From: an uncultured Lachnospiraceae bacterium
GTDB taxonomy: Bacteria; Bacillota; Clostridia; Lachnospirales; Lachnospiraceae
Length of the DNA stretch: 21,992 bases
Direction: 5' to 3'
NCBI GenBank assembly: GCA_949076555.1
Contig: CARUOB010000037.1
Span: 7,945 to 29,936 of the forward strand
Positions within the stretch are counted from its first letter, which is position 1, and every line of letters begins with the position of its first letter. The translations under genes were made by a program, and so were the position numbers. The notes under the pieces are model-generated. The model was given only the letters and a program-made list of their open reading frames with translations, had not been told where the DNA came from and did no database searches. Positions 14,401-21,878 of the stretch are shown piece by piece.

Positions 14401-15330
14401 GTGCCCTTTTTAAAATCACGTAACTTAAAATTCAACAAATCGACAGCACATTCTCTCCGGGCATATCTTGAAGCAGGTCAAGGTAGTCGCATTCTTTCTC
14501 GTGGACACCGATTGTTAAAAGGGGCATCTTTTATCCTCTCCCGCAGGAGAGGTTCCATGACGCTGGAGGCTGCCTTTGCTCTGCCGTTTTTTCTCTTTGC
14601 GGTGCTCGATATTCTCTTTGCGGTGAACATCATAGGGACGCAGAGCCGGATCAACGCCGCCTTGCATCAGGTGGGGAACAAGCTGGCCTTTGCGGGATAC
14701 GTCTATGAAAATACGGTGGGGAACACCCTGCCGGATGGAATAGCCGGTGTGGCGGTTACGGAAACATACGCAAGAGGGCAGATTGTGGAATATGTAGGGA
14801 GATCTTATTTGGAAAATTCCTGTGTAAAGGGCGGTGCGGGAGGGCTGTCCTTCGTCGGCTCTTCGGTGATGGGGGCGGAGGACATCATCGACTTGCACAT
14901 ATCATACCGGGTCAGACCTTTTGTAGAGCTTATGGGCTTTGACGGTTTTTTGATGTCGCAGCGCTACTATGGCAGGGCTTGGACCGGATATGACGCCGCC
15001 GGATCGGTGAGTGAGGACACACAGGAGGATCTCATGGTGTATATCACAAAGACGGGAACAGCCTACCATCTGGACAGGAAATGCACGTATTTGAATCCGA
15101 AGATAGAGACGGTGCCTGTTCAGTCTGTGCCGGACAGACGAAATGCTTCCGGCGAAAAATATGCGTCATGCGGTTCCTGCGGGGCGGGCGGAGGCGGCAG
15201 TCAGGTGTACATTACAAGTTATGGCAACAGCTACCATAAACGGCTGGACTGCCCGGGCCTGAAGCGAACGATCTATACGGTGCCCCTGTCGGAGGTCGGT
15301 GGGAGAGGGAGGTGCTCCAAATGTGGATAG
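14401..15330 (+). CDS. TadE-like pseudopilin with two C-terminal HCCC modules
   Basis: A 309-residue minor pilin/pseudopilin. After an unusually long 51-residue basic leader comes RRRG-SMTLEAAFALPFF, a canonical cleavage site with Glu56 at mature +5, and a hydrophobic helix (about 57-75). A TadE-like body (about 80-205) follows, then two tandem modules separated by a GAGGGGS linker. Module 1 (213-260) has His223, Cys228, Cys257 and Cys260; module 2 (269-308) has His279, Cys284, Cys305 and Cys308. Each follows Y-H-x4-C-x2-L ... C-x2-C, the pattern I know from C-termini of some ComEC-like, metallo-hydrolase and nuclease proteins, probably a metal-binding or disulfide-stabilised knuckle. The GTG start has a perfect GGAGGTGAT site six bases upstream. 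It likely caps the pilus or binds a ligand or metal outside the cell (inference). Confidence 0.85.
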   Translation: MPFLKSRNLKFNKSTAHSLRAYLEAGQGSRILSRGHRLLKGASFILSRRRGSMTLEAAFALPFFLFAVLDILFAVNIIGTQSRINAALHQVGNKLAFAGYVYENTVGNTLPDGIAGVAVTETYARGQIVEYVGRSYLENSCVKGGAGGLSFVGSSVMGAEDIIDLHISYRVRPFVELMGFDGFLMSQRYYGRAWTGYDAAGSVSEDTQEDLMVYITKTGTAYHLDRKCTYLNPKIETVPVQSVPDRRNASGEKYASCGSCGAGGGGSQVYITSYGNSYHKRLDCPGLKRTIYTVPLSEVGGRGRCSKCG

Positions 15331-15743
15331 AAATGGTATTGTTTCTGTTTTTGGCTGTATGCGCCGTGTTTGACGGTTTCAGCAGGCGGGTTCCGTTAGT
15401 TGTCGTGTGGCTGGGAATGCTGACCGCCGCCGGACTCCGGATCGGCGGCGCGATGGGGGAGACAGGCCTTATGTCGGCGGCCCTATCCCTCCTGCCGGGC
15501 GCTGGGTTTTTTCTGCTTGGTTTCCTGACAAAGGAGAAGGTGGGATATGGCGACGGCTGGGCTCTTTTGATGATCGGCCTATTTATGGGCATTTATCGGT
15601 GTTTTCTGATTCTGCTCGCGGGGCTTATGGTGGAGTCTGCGGTGGTGATCGTGTTGTTGGCGATTGGAAAAGTAAAGCGCGACCGGGAAATTCCTTTTTT
15701 GCCCTTTCTGCTTCTTGGAATGGGGGTGGCGGTATGCTTGTAA
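15321..15743 (+). CDS. Prepilin peptidase 2 (A24 family, short)
   Basis: A second leader peptidase in the same operon, about 140 residues and almost wholly hydrophobic (five or so membrane segments). The two A24 catalytic aspartates are recognisable: Asp18 in AVFDGFSRRVP at the end of the first membrane segment, and Asp78 in the GYGDGWALL loop. The sequence diverges from peptidase 1, with FDGFSRRVP against ADLRTDRIPN, so it is not a recent duplicate. The ATG at 15321 lies seven bases after GGGAGG; an upstream in-frame GTG at 15312 is less well placed. It overlaps the 3' end of the first TadE-like gene and the 5' end of the second. Its position between two pseudopilin genes suggests it processes them, leaving Flp to peptidase 1 (inference). 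Confidence 0.85.
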   Translation: MWIEMVLFLFLAVCAVFDGFSRRVPLVVVWLGMLTAAGLRIGGAMGETGLMSAALSLLPGAGFFLLGFLTKEKVGYGDGWALLMIGLFMGIYRCFLILLAGLMVESAVVIVLLAIGKVKRDREIPFLPFLLLGMGVAVCL

Positions 15744-16192
15744 AAAAAACAGCGAAAGGGTATATGACGATTGAGGCTTCTTTTCTTATTACATGGACGT
15801 TGTTTCTGTTCGTTCTTTTGATCTATTTATCTTTCTATTCCTATGACAAGTGTGTACTGTTTCAGGATGCCTACACGATTTGTTTCCGGGGGAGCATTCA
15901 GAAGGATGAGGGACGGGTGGTGCCTTACATAAATGAGAATATGCAGACACAGTTTGGCAAGAAGTATTTTGGCGTGGGAAAGGTGCAGGGAACGGTGGAC
16001 AAAAACGGAAACACGACGAGTGTGACAGGCACATGTCTGGTAAAGGTCCCGATCCGGCAGATGTTTACCATGCACGGGAAAGAAGGGTGGCATATCCGCA
16101 CCCGGGCAAAGGCGCAAATCATAAACCCTGTCAAAATGATACGCAGATGCAGAATGGTTGGCAATATGTTTTCGGATGAAATCGGGAGGTAG
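15734..16192 (+). CDS. Second TadE-like pseudopilin
   Basis: A 152-residue minor pilin. It has a very short leader (9 residues), the cleavage sequence KG-YMTIEASF with Glu14 at mature +5, and one hydrophobic helix (about 15-35). A small extracytoplasmic domain of about 110 residues ends with a basic stretch (VKMIRRCRMV). The reading frame is open far upstream inside the peptidase gene, but the ATG at 15734 is the start that produces a prepilin leader, and it overlaps the preceding stop by ten bases, preceded by a GGGGGTGG stretch. Together with the upstream TadE-like protein it would form the initiating or tip complex of the pilus. The body has no feature hinting at a ligand. Confidence 0.85.
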   Translation: MLVKKTAKGYMTIEASFLITWTLFLFVLLIYLSFYSYDKCVLFQDAYTICFRGSIQKDEGRVVPYINENMQTQFGKKYFGVGKVQGTVDKNGNTTSVTGTCLVKVPIRQMFTMHGKEGWHIRTRAKAQIINPVKMIRRCRMVGNMFSDEIGR

Positions 16193-16198
16193 ATACAG

Positions 16199-17659
16199 AT
16201 GCTTGAGGCGAAATTTTTTAGGGACTATAAACACAGTTACATGATTTTACCGTGCAAAAGCGCACAGCCGGAGAAAAGCTATCAGTGCAGGCAGCTTATT
16301 TCCAATAAAATAGAAGAGATCCTTCGCTGCTCCATGCGGCATGTAAACGGCATGACTTATTTTTACTATGATATCAGTTCCAGAACGACGATGGAAAGCC
16401 TGTATCGGGACAGGCAGATGAGCTATCGTCAGATCAGGGAACTGTTTGAACAGCTTTACGATATGTATTGTAAAGTCGGGGATTACTTTATGGATGAGAC
16501 CTGCCTGGTCTTTCTGCCTGCATATATCTATTATGATTTGTCGCGTAAAAAATATATCGGGCTATACTATCCGGATTATGAGGAGGACAGACCCTATGAG
16601 GCGCTTATGGATTATCTGCTGGAGCATATGGACAGTGAGGACGAAGGGTTGGCGGACTGCGTCTATCAGATCTATGAGAGAGCGGAGGACAGCGGCTTTT
16701 CGCTGTGGGATGCGCTGCAAATTTTGGGAGAAGCCAAGGAGCGGAGAGAAGAGCCGAAAAAGGGAGCGGAGGAATCCGGCGGACAAAAAGGGGAGATTTA
16801 TGTGCTTCCCGGAAGTGTTTCTGCGGACAGCGAGGGGGTGGAGCCGGTTTATGCACAGGCGGGTGTGCGTGAGCCGCGTGAGGATGGGTTTGCACTGTGG
16901 GAAGAAGAGCAGGATGCGCCTGCTCCTGAAAAAAAGAAAAGTCCGTTCTCTCTGTTTGTTGCAGCGTTTTCCGTTCTGGGGATAGCGGGGATTGTCTATA
17001 TTTACGGTTTTTACGAGCTGGCGGAGGAGGAGATTATGACGTTGCTTGGATGTGGCGCGCTGTTGGGGGTCTGCCTGCTTGCGGGTCTTGCAGGTATCCT
17101 GAAAGGCGGGACAAAGAGGGGACGGAAAGAAAGGGTCATGGAGGAGACGGAGAAAAAACGTCCGGAGGGAATGGGAGATCCGTATCTGCTGACACAGGAA
17201 CCGTCTTCTTTGGAACGTGTGCGAAACAGTGAACCGGTTTCAATGGGGCATGTGCTGAGCAGAGTGCGGGAGACAGAACGGCCTGCGCCGGACAGAAAGA
17301 GAGGCGGCGCACAGGACGAGGAAGAAATCTGTGGCAACACGGTCTTTTTCGACAGCGCAAAAATGGCGGAACACAAATTGTATGCGCTTGATAAAAAGAA
17401 TAAAAAACATATTGAACTGACAAAATTTCCGTTCACGGTAGGCACGATGGCGGGCTGCGTGGACTGTGTCCTTGCAGACGAGTCCGTCAGCAGGATGCAC
17501 GCCAGATTCGAGATGGTGGGAGACACGATTCAACTGACCGATATGAATTCCACCAACGGGACTTACAGGAACGGCCTGCGTATGCAGCCGCAGGAGACAG
17601 TGGAGATCGAGCCGGGGGACGAGATCAGGTTTGGGAAGCTGAATTATTGTTATCGGTAA
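16199..17659 (+). CDS. DUF6382-FHA membrane protein, possible Tad regulator
   Basis: A 486-residue protein. The N-terminal 190 residues match the DUF6382 type seen in Gram-positive Tad loci. Stretches such as YFYYDISSRTTMESLY and CLVFLPAYIYYD recall the C-lobe of degenerate kinase folds such as EssB/YukC of type VII secretion (inference). A charged linker follows, then two membrane segments (about 251-270 and 279-301), a second charged linker, and a C-terminal FHA domain (about 400-480). The FHA has Ser431-Arg-Met-His434 and Asn450-Ser-Thr-Asn453-Gly-Thr, the residues that bind phosphothreonine. The usual first Gly-Arg of FHA is changed to VGTM, so binding may be altered. Both soluble domains would face the cytoplasm. 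It starts 6 bases after the second pseudopilin with a GGGAGGT site and is probably the last gene of the operon. No kinase or phosphatase is in the window. Confidence 0.82.
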   Translation: MLEAKFFRDYKHSYMILPCKSAQPEKSYQCRQLISNKIEEILRCSMRHVNGMTYFYYDISSRTTMESLYRDRQMSYRQIRELFEQLYDMYCKVGDYFMDETCLVFLPAYIYYDLSRKKYIGLYYPDYEEDRPYEALMDYLLEHMDSEDEGLADCVYQIYERAEDSGFSLWDALQILGEAKERREEPKKGAEESGGQKGEIYVLPGSVSADSEGVEPVYAQAGVREPREDGFALWEEEQDAPAPEKKKSPFSLFVAAFSVLGIAGIVYIYGFYELAEEEIMTLLGCGALLGVCLLAGLAGILKGGTKRGRKERVMEETEKKRPEGMGDPYLLTQEPSSLERVRNSEPVSMGHVLSRVRETERPAPDRKRGGAQDEEEICGNTVFFDSAKMAEHKLYALDKKNKKHIELTKFPFTVGTMAGCVDCVLADESVSRMHARFEMVGDTIQLTDMNSTNGTYRNGLRMQPQETVEIEPGDEIRFGKLNYCYR

Positions 17660-17758
17660 ATAAGAGGATCATTTTACATATATTTTTGGGGAAAGGATAT
17701 ACGACATAAAACAAACAGGCAATGCAATAGGGCGGGTTATGTGGCGGAGCCGTACTGT

Positions 17759-17787
17759 TTGACATTCCCTGCCGAAAATGATACTCT
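17759..17787 (+). promoter_or_regulatory. Promoter placing transcript start at the rhomboid ATG
   Basis: A perfect -35 TTGACA (17759-17764), a 17-base spacer and an extended -10 TG-A-TACTCT (17779-17787). The first transcribed base would be at about 17794, the A of the rhomboid ATG. The last -10 base is only six bases before the start codon and no ribosome binding site is present, so the mRNA is predicted to be leaderless. Confidence 0.6.
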
Positions 17788-17793
17788 TTTCTC

Positions 17794-18840
17794 ATGGATA
17801 GGTTAACGTTGAATCGATTGGAAAATCTGTTCTTTGAGCAGGGTTATGGCAAGATACCGTCTAATCTGCCCGAGTTTAACTTTTACTGCCGCAGGGAGGT
17901 GCAGGGAATCACTGTGCTTCATGTGATCGATTACAGGCAGGGACTTTATATTTCAACGGATCAGTATGCGCATCTGAAAGAGCAGATAGAAGCTTTTTTC
18001 CGTGAAAGAGGCGAGCGGGAAGTTCATGTGATGACACTTGTCTTATGTGACGACACGGAGAAGGCGAGAAGTCTTTGCGGCGGGGATAGCTTTTGCTGGG
18101 TTATTGATTCCAGAGAGTACCGTCTGCTGATTCACGAAACGCAGGCAGCGGATTTTTACGGTTGGAAAGATATTCTGGAGGAGTTTTTGTTTTCGCTGGC
18201 ACGGGAGGGCGCCAAGGAGACGGGAACGAACGCCGAGCCGAAAAAGAAGATAGACTGGCGGGCATTGTCGCGGGTTAATGTCGTTTTGGTGGCGGTGAAT
18301 GTAATTATATTTCTCATATGTACATTTACGGGAGATTTGTTATATAATATGGGTGCGTTCAGTGTGAAGGCGCTTTGGCAGGGGGAATGGTATCGCCTGT
18401 TTACAAGTATGTTTTTACACTGGGATGTGGAACACCTTTTCAGCAATATGATCGTTCTGTATTATGTGGGAGCGATTGTGGAGCGCAGGCTGAGGCCTGT
18501 TCCTTATACAGCGTTATATGTGCTTTCCGGGCTTGCGGGAAACATATTTTCCGTGGGGTACGAGTTGTTTACGAACACCTATAGAAGTTCGGCGGGCGCA
18601 AGCGGCGCGGTCTTCGGCGTGGAAGGTGCGTTATTGTTTTTGGTTATGGCGCATCGAGGGAAACTGGAATCCATGACGGCAGGCCGGGTGGCTTTTGCGA
18701 TTGCCTTTTCACTTTATAGCGGTTTTACAAGTGTGGGGGTAAATAACGCGGCACATGTAGGCGGTGTGCTGATGGGCTTTACGGCGGCGGCTGTCATCAC
18801 GGCATGTGAGAAAATACGGGTGTTTTCCAACCATCGATGA
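17794..18840 (+). CDS. Rhomboid family intramembrane serine protease
   Basis: Membrane protease that cleaves transmembrane segments. The 348-residue product has a soluble N-terminal domain (about 1-155) of the kind found in Gram-positive rhomboids, then six or so membrane segments. The catalytic Ser270 lies in GASGAVFG and the catalytic His321 in NNAAHVGG. The first membrane segments carry FTSMFLHWDVEHLFSNM, the HxxxxHxxxN-like motif after the L1 loop. Both catalytic residues are intact, so it should be active; substrates are unknown. In-frame starts upstream are excluded by a TGA at 17779-17781, and there is no ribosome binding site, so the ATG at 17794 is used as given. A consensus-like promoter ends six bases upstream. 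It follows the Tad operon by 134 bases but has its own promoter, so a pilus link is only positional. The flavodoxin/SCP2 gene starts 16 bases downstream, probably co-transcribed. Confidence 0.93.
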   Translation: MDRLTLNRLENLFFEQGYGKIPSNLPEFNFYCRREVQGITVLHVIDYRQGLYISTDQYAHLKEQIEAFFRERGEREVHVMTLVLCDDTEKARSLCGGDSFCWVIDSREYRLLIHETQAADFYGWKDILEEFLFSLAREGAKETGTNAEPKKKIDWRALSRVNVVLVAVNVIIFLICTFTGDLLYNMGAFSVKALWQGEWYRLFTSMFLHWDVEHLFSNMIVLYYVGAIVERRLRPVPYTALYVLSGLAGNIFSVGYELFTNTYRSSAGASGAVFGVEGALLFLVMAHRGKLESMTAGRVAFAIAFSLYSGFTSVGVNNAAHVGGVLMGFTAAAVITACEKIRVFSNHR

Positions 18841-18856
18841 GAAAGGAAAGGGTTAT

Positions 18857-19855
18857 ATGCAGATCAACATCTATTATGGCGGAAGGGGGCTTATGGATGA
18901 CCCCACGCTGTTTGTGATAAAGAAGATGAAGGAGGTGCTGGAGGAGCTGCGCGTGACGGTGGAGGTTTTCTACCTTTACGAGCAGAAAAACAGTATTCCC
19001 ACTCTTCCGCAGACGTTGAAAAATGCGGACGGTGTGATTCTCGCGACGACGCTGGAATGGTACGGAATTGGCGGCTATATGCAGCTATTTCTGGATGCCT
19101 GCTGGCTTTACGGCGATAAAGAAAAAATCAGCCGGATCTATATGTGCCCGATTGTCATGTCCACCACTTACGGGGAACAGGAAGCAAAGTTAAATCTTGC
19201 CACGGCGTGGGAGATTCTGGGCGGCCTTCCCTGCAGCGGCCTTTGCGGTTACATCGCGGATACGTCGCTTCTGGAGGAAAACGTGGATTATATCAGAATT
19301 ATTGAGAAAAACGCGGAGAATCTCTACCGCACGATCAACCAGAAAATGCCTTGCCTGCCCGCAAGCAATCAGGCGGTGAAGCAGAAGGTGGCGATCACGA
19401 AAACAGTTAATTTTACACCGCAGGAGTCGGAACAGCTTTCCCAGTACGTGGCGGACGATACTTATGTACAACGGCAGAAAGCGGATATTCAGGAACTCGC
19501 AAGTCTGTTCCGCGATATGATGGGAAGCAGCGAGAAAGAGGATACCACGGAGTTTGTAGAGGAGATTCGCCGGCATTTTGTACCCCAGGCTGGATTTGCC
19601 GCAGGATTTAAAGTAGTGATTGAGGAGAAAAAGACGCCGCTTATGATCGGGATAGACGGAGCGAGTCTTGACTGTCACTATGGGGAGGGCGGCCGTGTAG
19701 ATGTGGAGATACAGCTTGACCGCGCTTCTTTTTCGGATATCGTTTCGGGCAAGACAAGTTTTCAGACCGCCTTTATGGCAGGCGATATGAAGATGAAGGG
19801 CGATTTCAAAGTACTGCGCGCGCTTGATCAGGTATTGCGGTTCGGGGCTGGCTGA
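18857..19855 (+). CDS. Flavodoxin-fold protein fused to an SCP2-like domain
   Basis: A 332-residue two-domain cytosolic protein. The N-terminal half (about 2-165) has the alternating alpha/beta pattern of the NADPH-dependent FMN reductase/flavodoxin group: an INIYYGGRG first strand-loop, the strand GVILATTLEWYGIGGYMQLFLD in the FMN-loop position, and a later strand ending in PIVMSTTYG. A linker follows. The C-terminal part (about 230-330) matches the SCP2 sterol-carrier fold, with strands KVVIEEKKTPLMIGIDG, VDVEIQLD, then an ASFSDIVSGKTSFQTAFMAGDMKMKGD segment, which here runs as DIVSGKTSFQ and AGDMKMKGD. SCP2 domains bind lipids or hydrophobic small molecules. The combination suggests an FMN-dependent reductase acting on a hydrophobic substrate (inference). 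The ATG at 18857 follows AAGGAAAGG; the frame is open upstream into the rhomboid gene. Confidence 0.8.
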   Translation: MQINIYYGGRGLMDDPTLFVIKKMKEVLEELRVTVEVFYLYEQKNSIPTLPQTLKNADGVILATTLEWYGIGGYMQLFLDACWLYGDKEKISRIYMCPIVMSTTYGEQEAKLNLATAWEILGGLPCSGLCGYIADTSLLEENVDYIRIIEKNAENLYRTINQKMPCLPASNQAVKQKVAITKTVNFTPQESEQLSQYVADDTYVQRQKADIQELASLFRDMMGSSEKEDTTEFVEEIRRHFVPQAGFAAGFKVVIEEKKTPLMIGIDGASLDCHYGEGGRVDVEIQLDRASFSDIVSGKTSFQTAFMAGDMKMKGDFKVLRALDQVLRFGAG

Positions 19856-19919
19856 GTCGGGGGCGCTGCCTCATAAATGAAAAGTAAAAAAGCGATTTGA
19901 TAAACGGAGGAACTGAAAA

Positions 19920-20324
19920 GTGGATAATTGTATTTTTTGCAAAATTGCAAATGGAGAAATTTCTGCGAAGACATTGTACGAGGACGAAAAATTCCGTGTC
20001 ATTCTGGATCAGGGCCCTGCGACTAGAGGACATGCACTGATTTTGTCCAAAGACCACTATGCGGATCTTTTTGAACTGCCGGAGGAAAGAGCCGGTGAAG
20101 TGATGAAGCTGGCCAAAAGAATGATAATCAAAATGCGGGAAAAACTCGGATGCGAGGGTTTTAATCTGGTGCAGAACAACGGTGATCTGGCAGGGCAGAC
20201 AGTGTTCCACTTCCACCTTCATCTGATACCGCGTTACAGCGCAGACGGACAGAAGATTGGCTGGGAACCGCAGGAGGTTTCACCCGACGATCTTGAGGAA
20301 GTCAGAGCGCAGATTGTCGAATGA
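19920..20324 (+). CDS. HIT family hydrolase
   Basis: Histidine-triad nucleotide hydrolase/transferase of the HINT type, which cleaves phosphoramidate or acyl-nucleotide bonds such as AMP-lysine. The 134-residue product has the N-terminal CIFCKI (Cys4, Cys7, a zinc-site feature of many members), the central RGHALILSKDHYADL, NLVQNNGDLAGQTV, and the triad His97-Phe-His99-Leu-His101 with the catalytic central His. Length and motif order fit the family. The GTG start has a GGAGG site nine bases upstream. A 64-base gap separates it from the flavodoxin/SCP2 gene and the fumarase operon follows after 55 bases; same-strand spacing suggests shared transcription, but nothing functional connects them. 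Confidence 0.94.
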   Translation: MDNCIFCKIANGEISAKTLYEDEKFRVILDQGPATRGHALILSKDHYADLFELPEERAGEVMKLAKRMIIKMREKLGCEGFNLVQNNGDLAGQTVFHFHLHLIPRYSADGQKIGWEPQEVSPDDLEEVRAQIVE

Positions 20325-20379
20325 CCGTTCAACAGGAGAAAACCGGTGCAGTTTGATCAAAAAGAAAATCGGAGGAAAT

Positions 20380-21222
20380 ATGCGGACGATAGCGACGGAA
20401 GAAATTACCCGGAACATCAAAGAAATGTGTATAGAAGCGAATCATTTTCTCTCTGCGGATATGGAGCGGGCGATGAAATGTGCGGCGCAGGCGGAGGAGT
20501 CGCCGCTGGGGAAACAAATTCTGGGACAGTTACAGGATAATCTGGAGATTGCAGGGAAAGACTGTATTCCTATTTGTCAGGATACGGGTATGGCGGTAGT
20601 GTTTTTGGAAATAGGGCAGGATGTGCACTTGGAAGGAGAAAATCTGACGGATGCGATCAACGAGGGCGTGCGGCAGGGATACGTGAGCGGCTATTTGCGT
20701 AAATCGGTTGTGGGAGATCCTCTGATTCGTGAAAACACGAAGGACAATACGCCGGCCGTGATACACAGCGAGATTGTGCCGGGGAACCGGGTAAAGATTA
20801 CGGTGGCGCCGAAAGGGTTTGGCAGCGAGAATATGAGCAGGGTGTTTATGCTGAAACCGGCTGACGGTGTGGAGGGAGTGAAGGATGCGATCCTCACCGC
20901 GGTGAGGGACGCTGGCCCCAATGCCTGTCCACCGATGGTGGTGGGCGTAGGAATAGGCGGTACTTTTGAAAAATGCGCGCTGATGGCGAAACACGCTTTG
21001 ACAAGGTCTCTTGAAGAGAGGGCGGAGATTCCGTACGTAAGGGAATTGGAAGAGGAAATGCTTTCCCGGATTAACAAATCCGGAATCGGCCCGGGAGGGC
21101 TTGGCGGCACAACGACGGCGCTGGCAGTTAATATAGAAACCTATCCCACGCATATAGCGGGACTGCCCGTGGCGGTTAACATCTGCTGTCACGTGAACAG
21201 ACATGTTGTGCGGGAACTGTAA
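20380..21222 (+). CDS. Fumarate hydratase class I, alpha subunit
   Basis: Catalyses the reversible hydration of fumarate to malate as the iron-sulfur subunit of a two-subunit class I fumarase. The 280-residue product has the family length and motifs. Probable [4Fe-4S] ligands are Cys66 (ICQDTGMAVVF), Cys183 (NACPPMVVGVGIGGT) and Cys269 or Cys270 (ICCHVNRH). The stretch SGIGPGGLGGTTTALAV precedes the last Cys. A related heterodimer, the L(+)-tartrate dehydratase, is the main alternative, but the sequence and pairing are those normally annotated as fumarase in Clostridia. The ATG at 20380 follows GGAGGAAAT. The frame is open further upstream, overlapping the HIT gene, but that section lacks a start with a site. 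In an anaerobe this supports fumarate/malate interconversion in a partial TCA pathway. Confidence 0.93.
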   Translation: MRTIATEEITRNIKEMCIEANHFLSADMERAMKCAAQAEESPLGKQILGQLQDNLEIAGKDCIPICQDTGMAVVFLEIGQDVHLEGENLTDAINEGVRQGYVSGYLRKSVVGDPLIRENTKDNTPAVIHSEIVPGNRVKITVAPKGFGSENMSRVFMLKPADGVEGVKDAILTAVRDAGPNACPPMVVGVGIGGTFEKCALMAKHALTRSLEERAEIPYVRELEEEMLSRINKSGIGPGGLGGTTTALAVNIETYPTHIAGLPVAVNICCHVNRHVVREL

Positions 21223-21237
21223 AGCGGTACGATTTTT

Positions 21238-21252
21238 CCCTGTAGGACAGGG
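21238..21252 (+). repeat. Short hairpin between fumarase subunit genes
   Basis: CCCTGT pairs with ACAGGG over an AGG loop. It lies in the 53-base gap between the subunit genes and is preceded rather than followed by T residues, so it is unlikely to terminate rightward transcription. It may stabilise or segment the mRNA. Confidence 0.4.
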
Positions 21253-21275
21253 GCACGAAGGAGAGGCCAAAACAT

Positions 21276-21827
21276 ATGGAGCGACATGTAAAAGCGCCTA
21301 TAGATAAAGAGACGGCGAAGGAATTGCGGGCGGGGGACTATGTGTACCTTACGGGTACGATTTATACCGCGCGTGACGCGGCGCATAAGAGAATGTATGA
21401 GGCGCTGGAAAAGGGTGAAGCATTGCCTTTGGAAATGAAGGACAATGTTATTTACTATATGGGACCGTCTCCGGCAAGGGAAGGCAGGCCGATTGGCTCT
21501 GCAGGGCCTACGACAGCCAGCCGCATGGACAAATATGCCCCGGCGCTTTTGGACTTGGGGCTGACAGGTATGATTGGGAAGGGGAAACGTTCGGAAACCG
21601 TGAAAGAGGCGATCGTCAGAAACGGTGCGGTGTATTTTGCGGCGGTAGGAGGCGCGGGTGCGCTTCTGGCCGGTTCTATCACGGCCTCGGAGGTGATTGC
21701 CTATGATGATTTGGGGACGGAGGCGATTCGTAAACTCGAAGTTGAAAACTTTCCGGTGATCGTAGTGACTGATTCTGTGGGACAGGATTTATATGAAACA
21801 GCGATCGGGGAATATTGCAAATTATAA
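21276..21827 (+). CDS. Fumarate hydratase class I, beta subunit
   Basis: C-terminal-domain partner of the iron-sulfur fumarase, contributing substrate-binding residues. The 183-residue product begins with the typical LRAGDYVYLTGTIYTARDAAHKRM, here seen as GDYVYLTGTIYTARDAAHKR. It contains YYMGPSPA, GSAGPTTASRMD (substrate-binding loop), GMIGKGKRS and FAAVGGAGALL, ending at EYCKL. All conserved blocks are in order and uninterrupted. The ATG follows AAGGAGAGG. It is 53 bases downstream of the alpha subunit, so the two form one operon producing an alpha-beta complex. No clear intrinsic terminator follows; a new promoter for a tRNA begins 52 bases after the stop. Confidence 0.93.
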   Translation: MERHVKAPIDKETAKELRAGDYVYLTGTIYTARDAAHKRMYEALEKGEALPLEMKDNVIYYMGPSPAREGRPIGSAGPTTASRMDKYAPALLDLGLTGMIGKGKRSETVKEAIVRNGAVYFAAVGGAGALLAGSITASEVIAYDDLGTEAIRKLEVENFPVIVVTDSVGQDLYETAIGEYCKL

Positions 21828-21878
21828 TGGGAAATATAATTTTGTAGAAGGATTTGTAAAGGAATCCGCGAAAAGGCA

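Noticed and set aside
14557..14559. ATG preceded by AGGAGAGG inside the TadE-like gene
   Set aside because: Starting there would remove the whole prepilin leader, including the cleavage Gly. The resemblance arises from codons for the basic leader; GTG 14401 has a better site.
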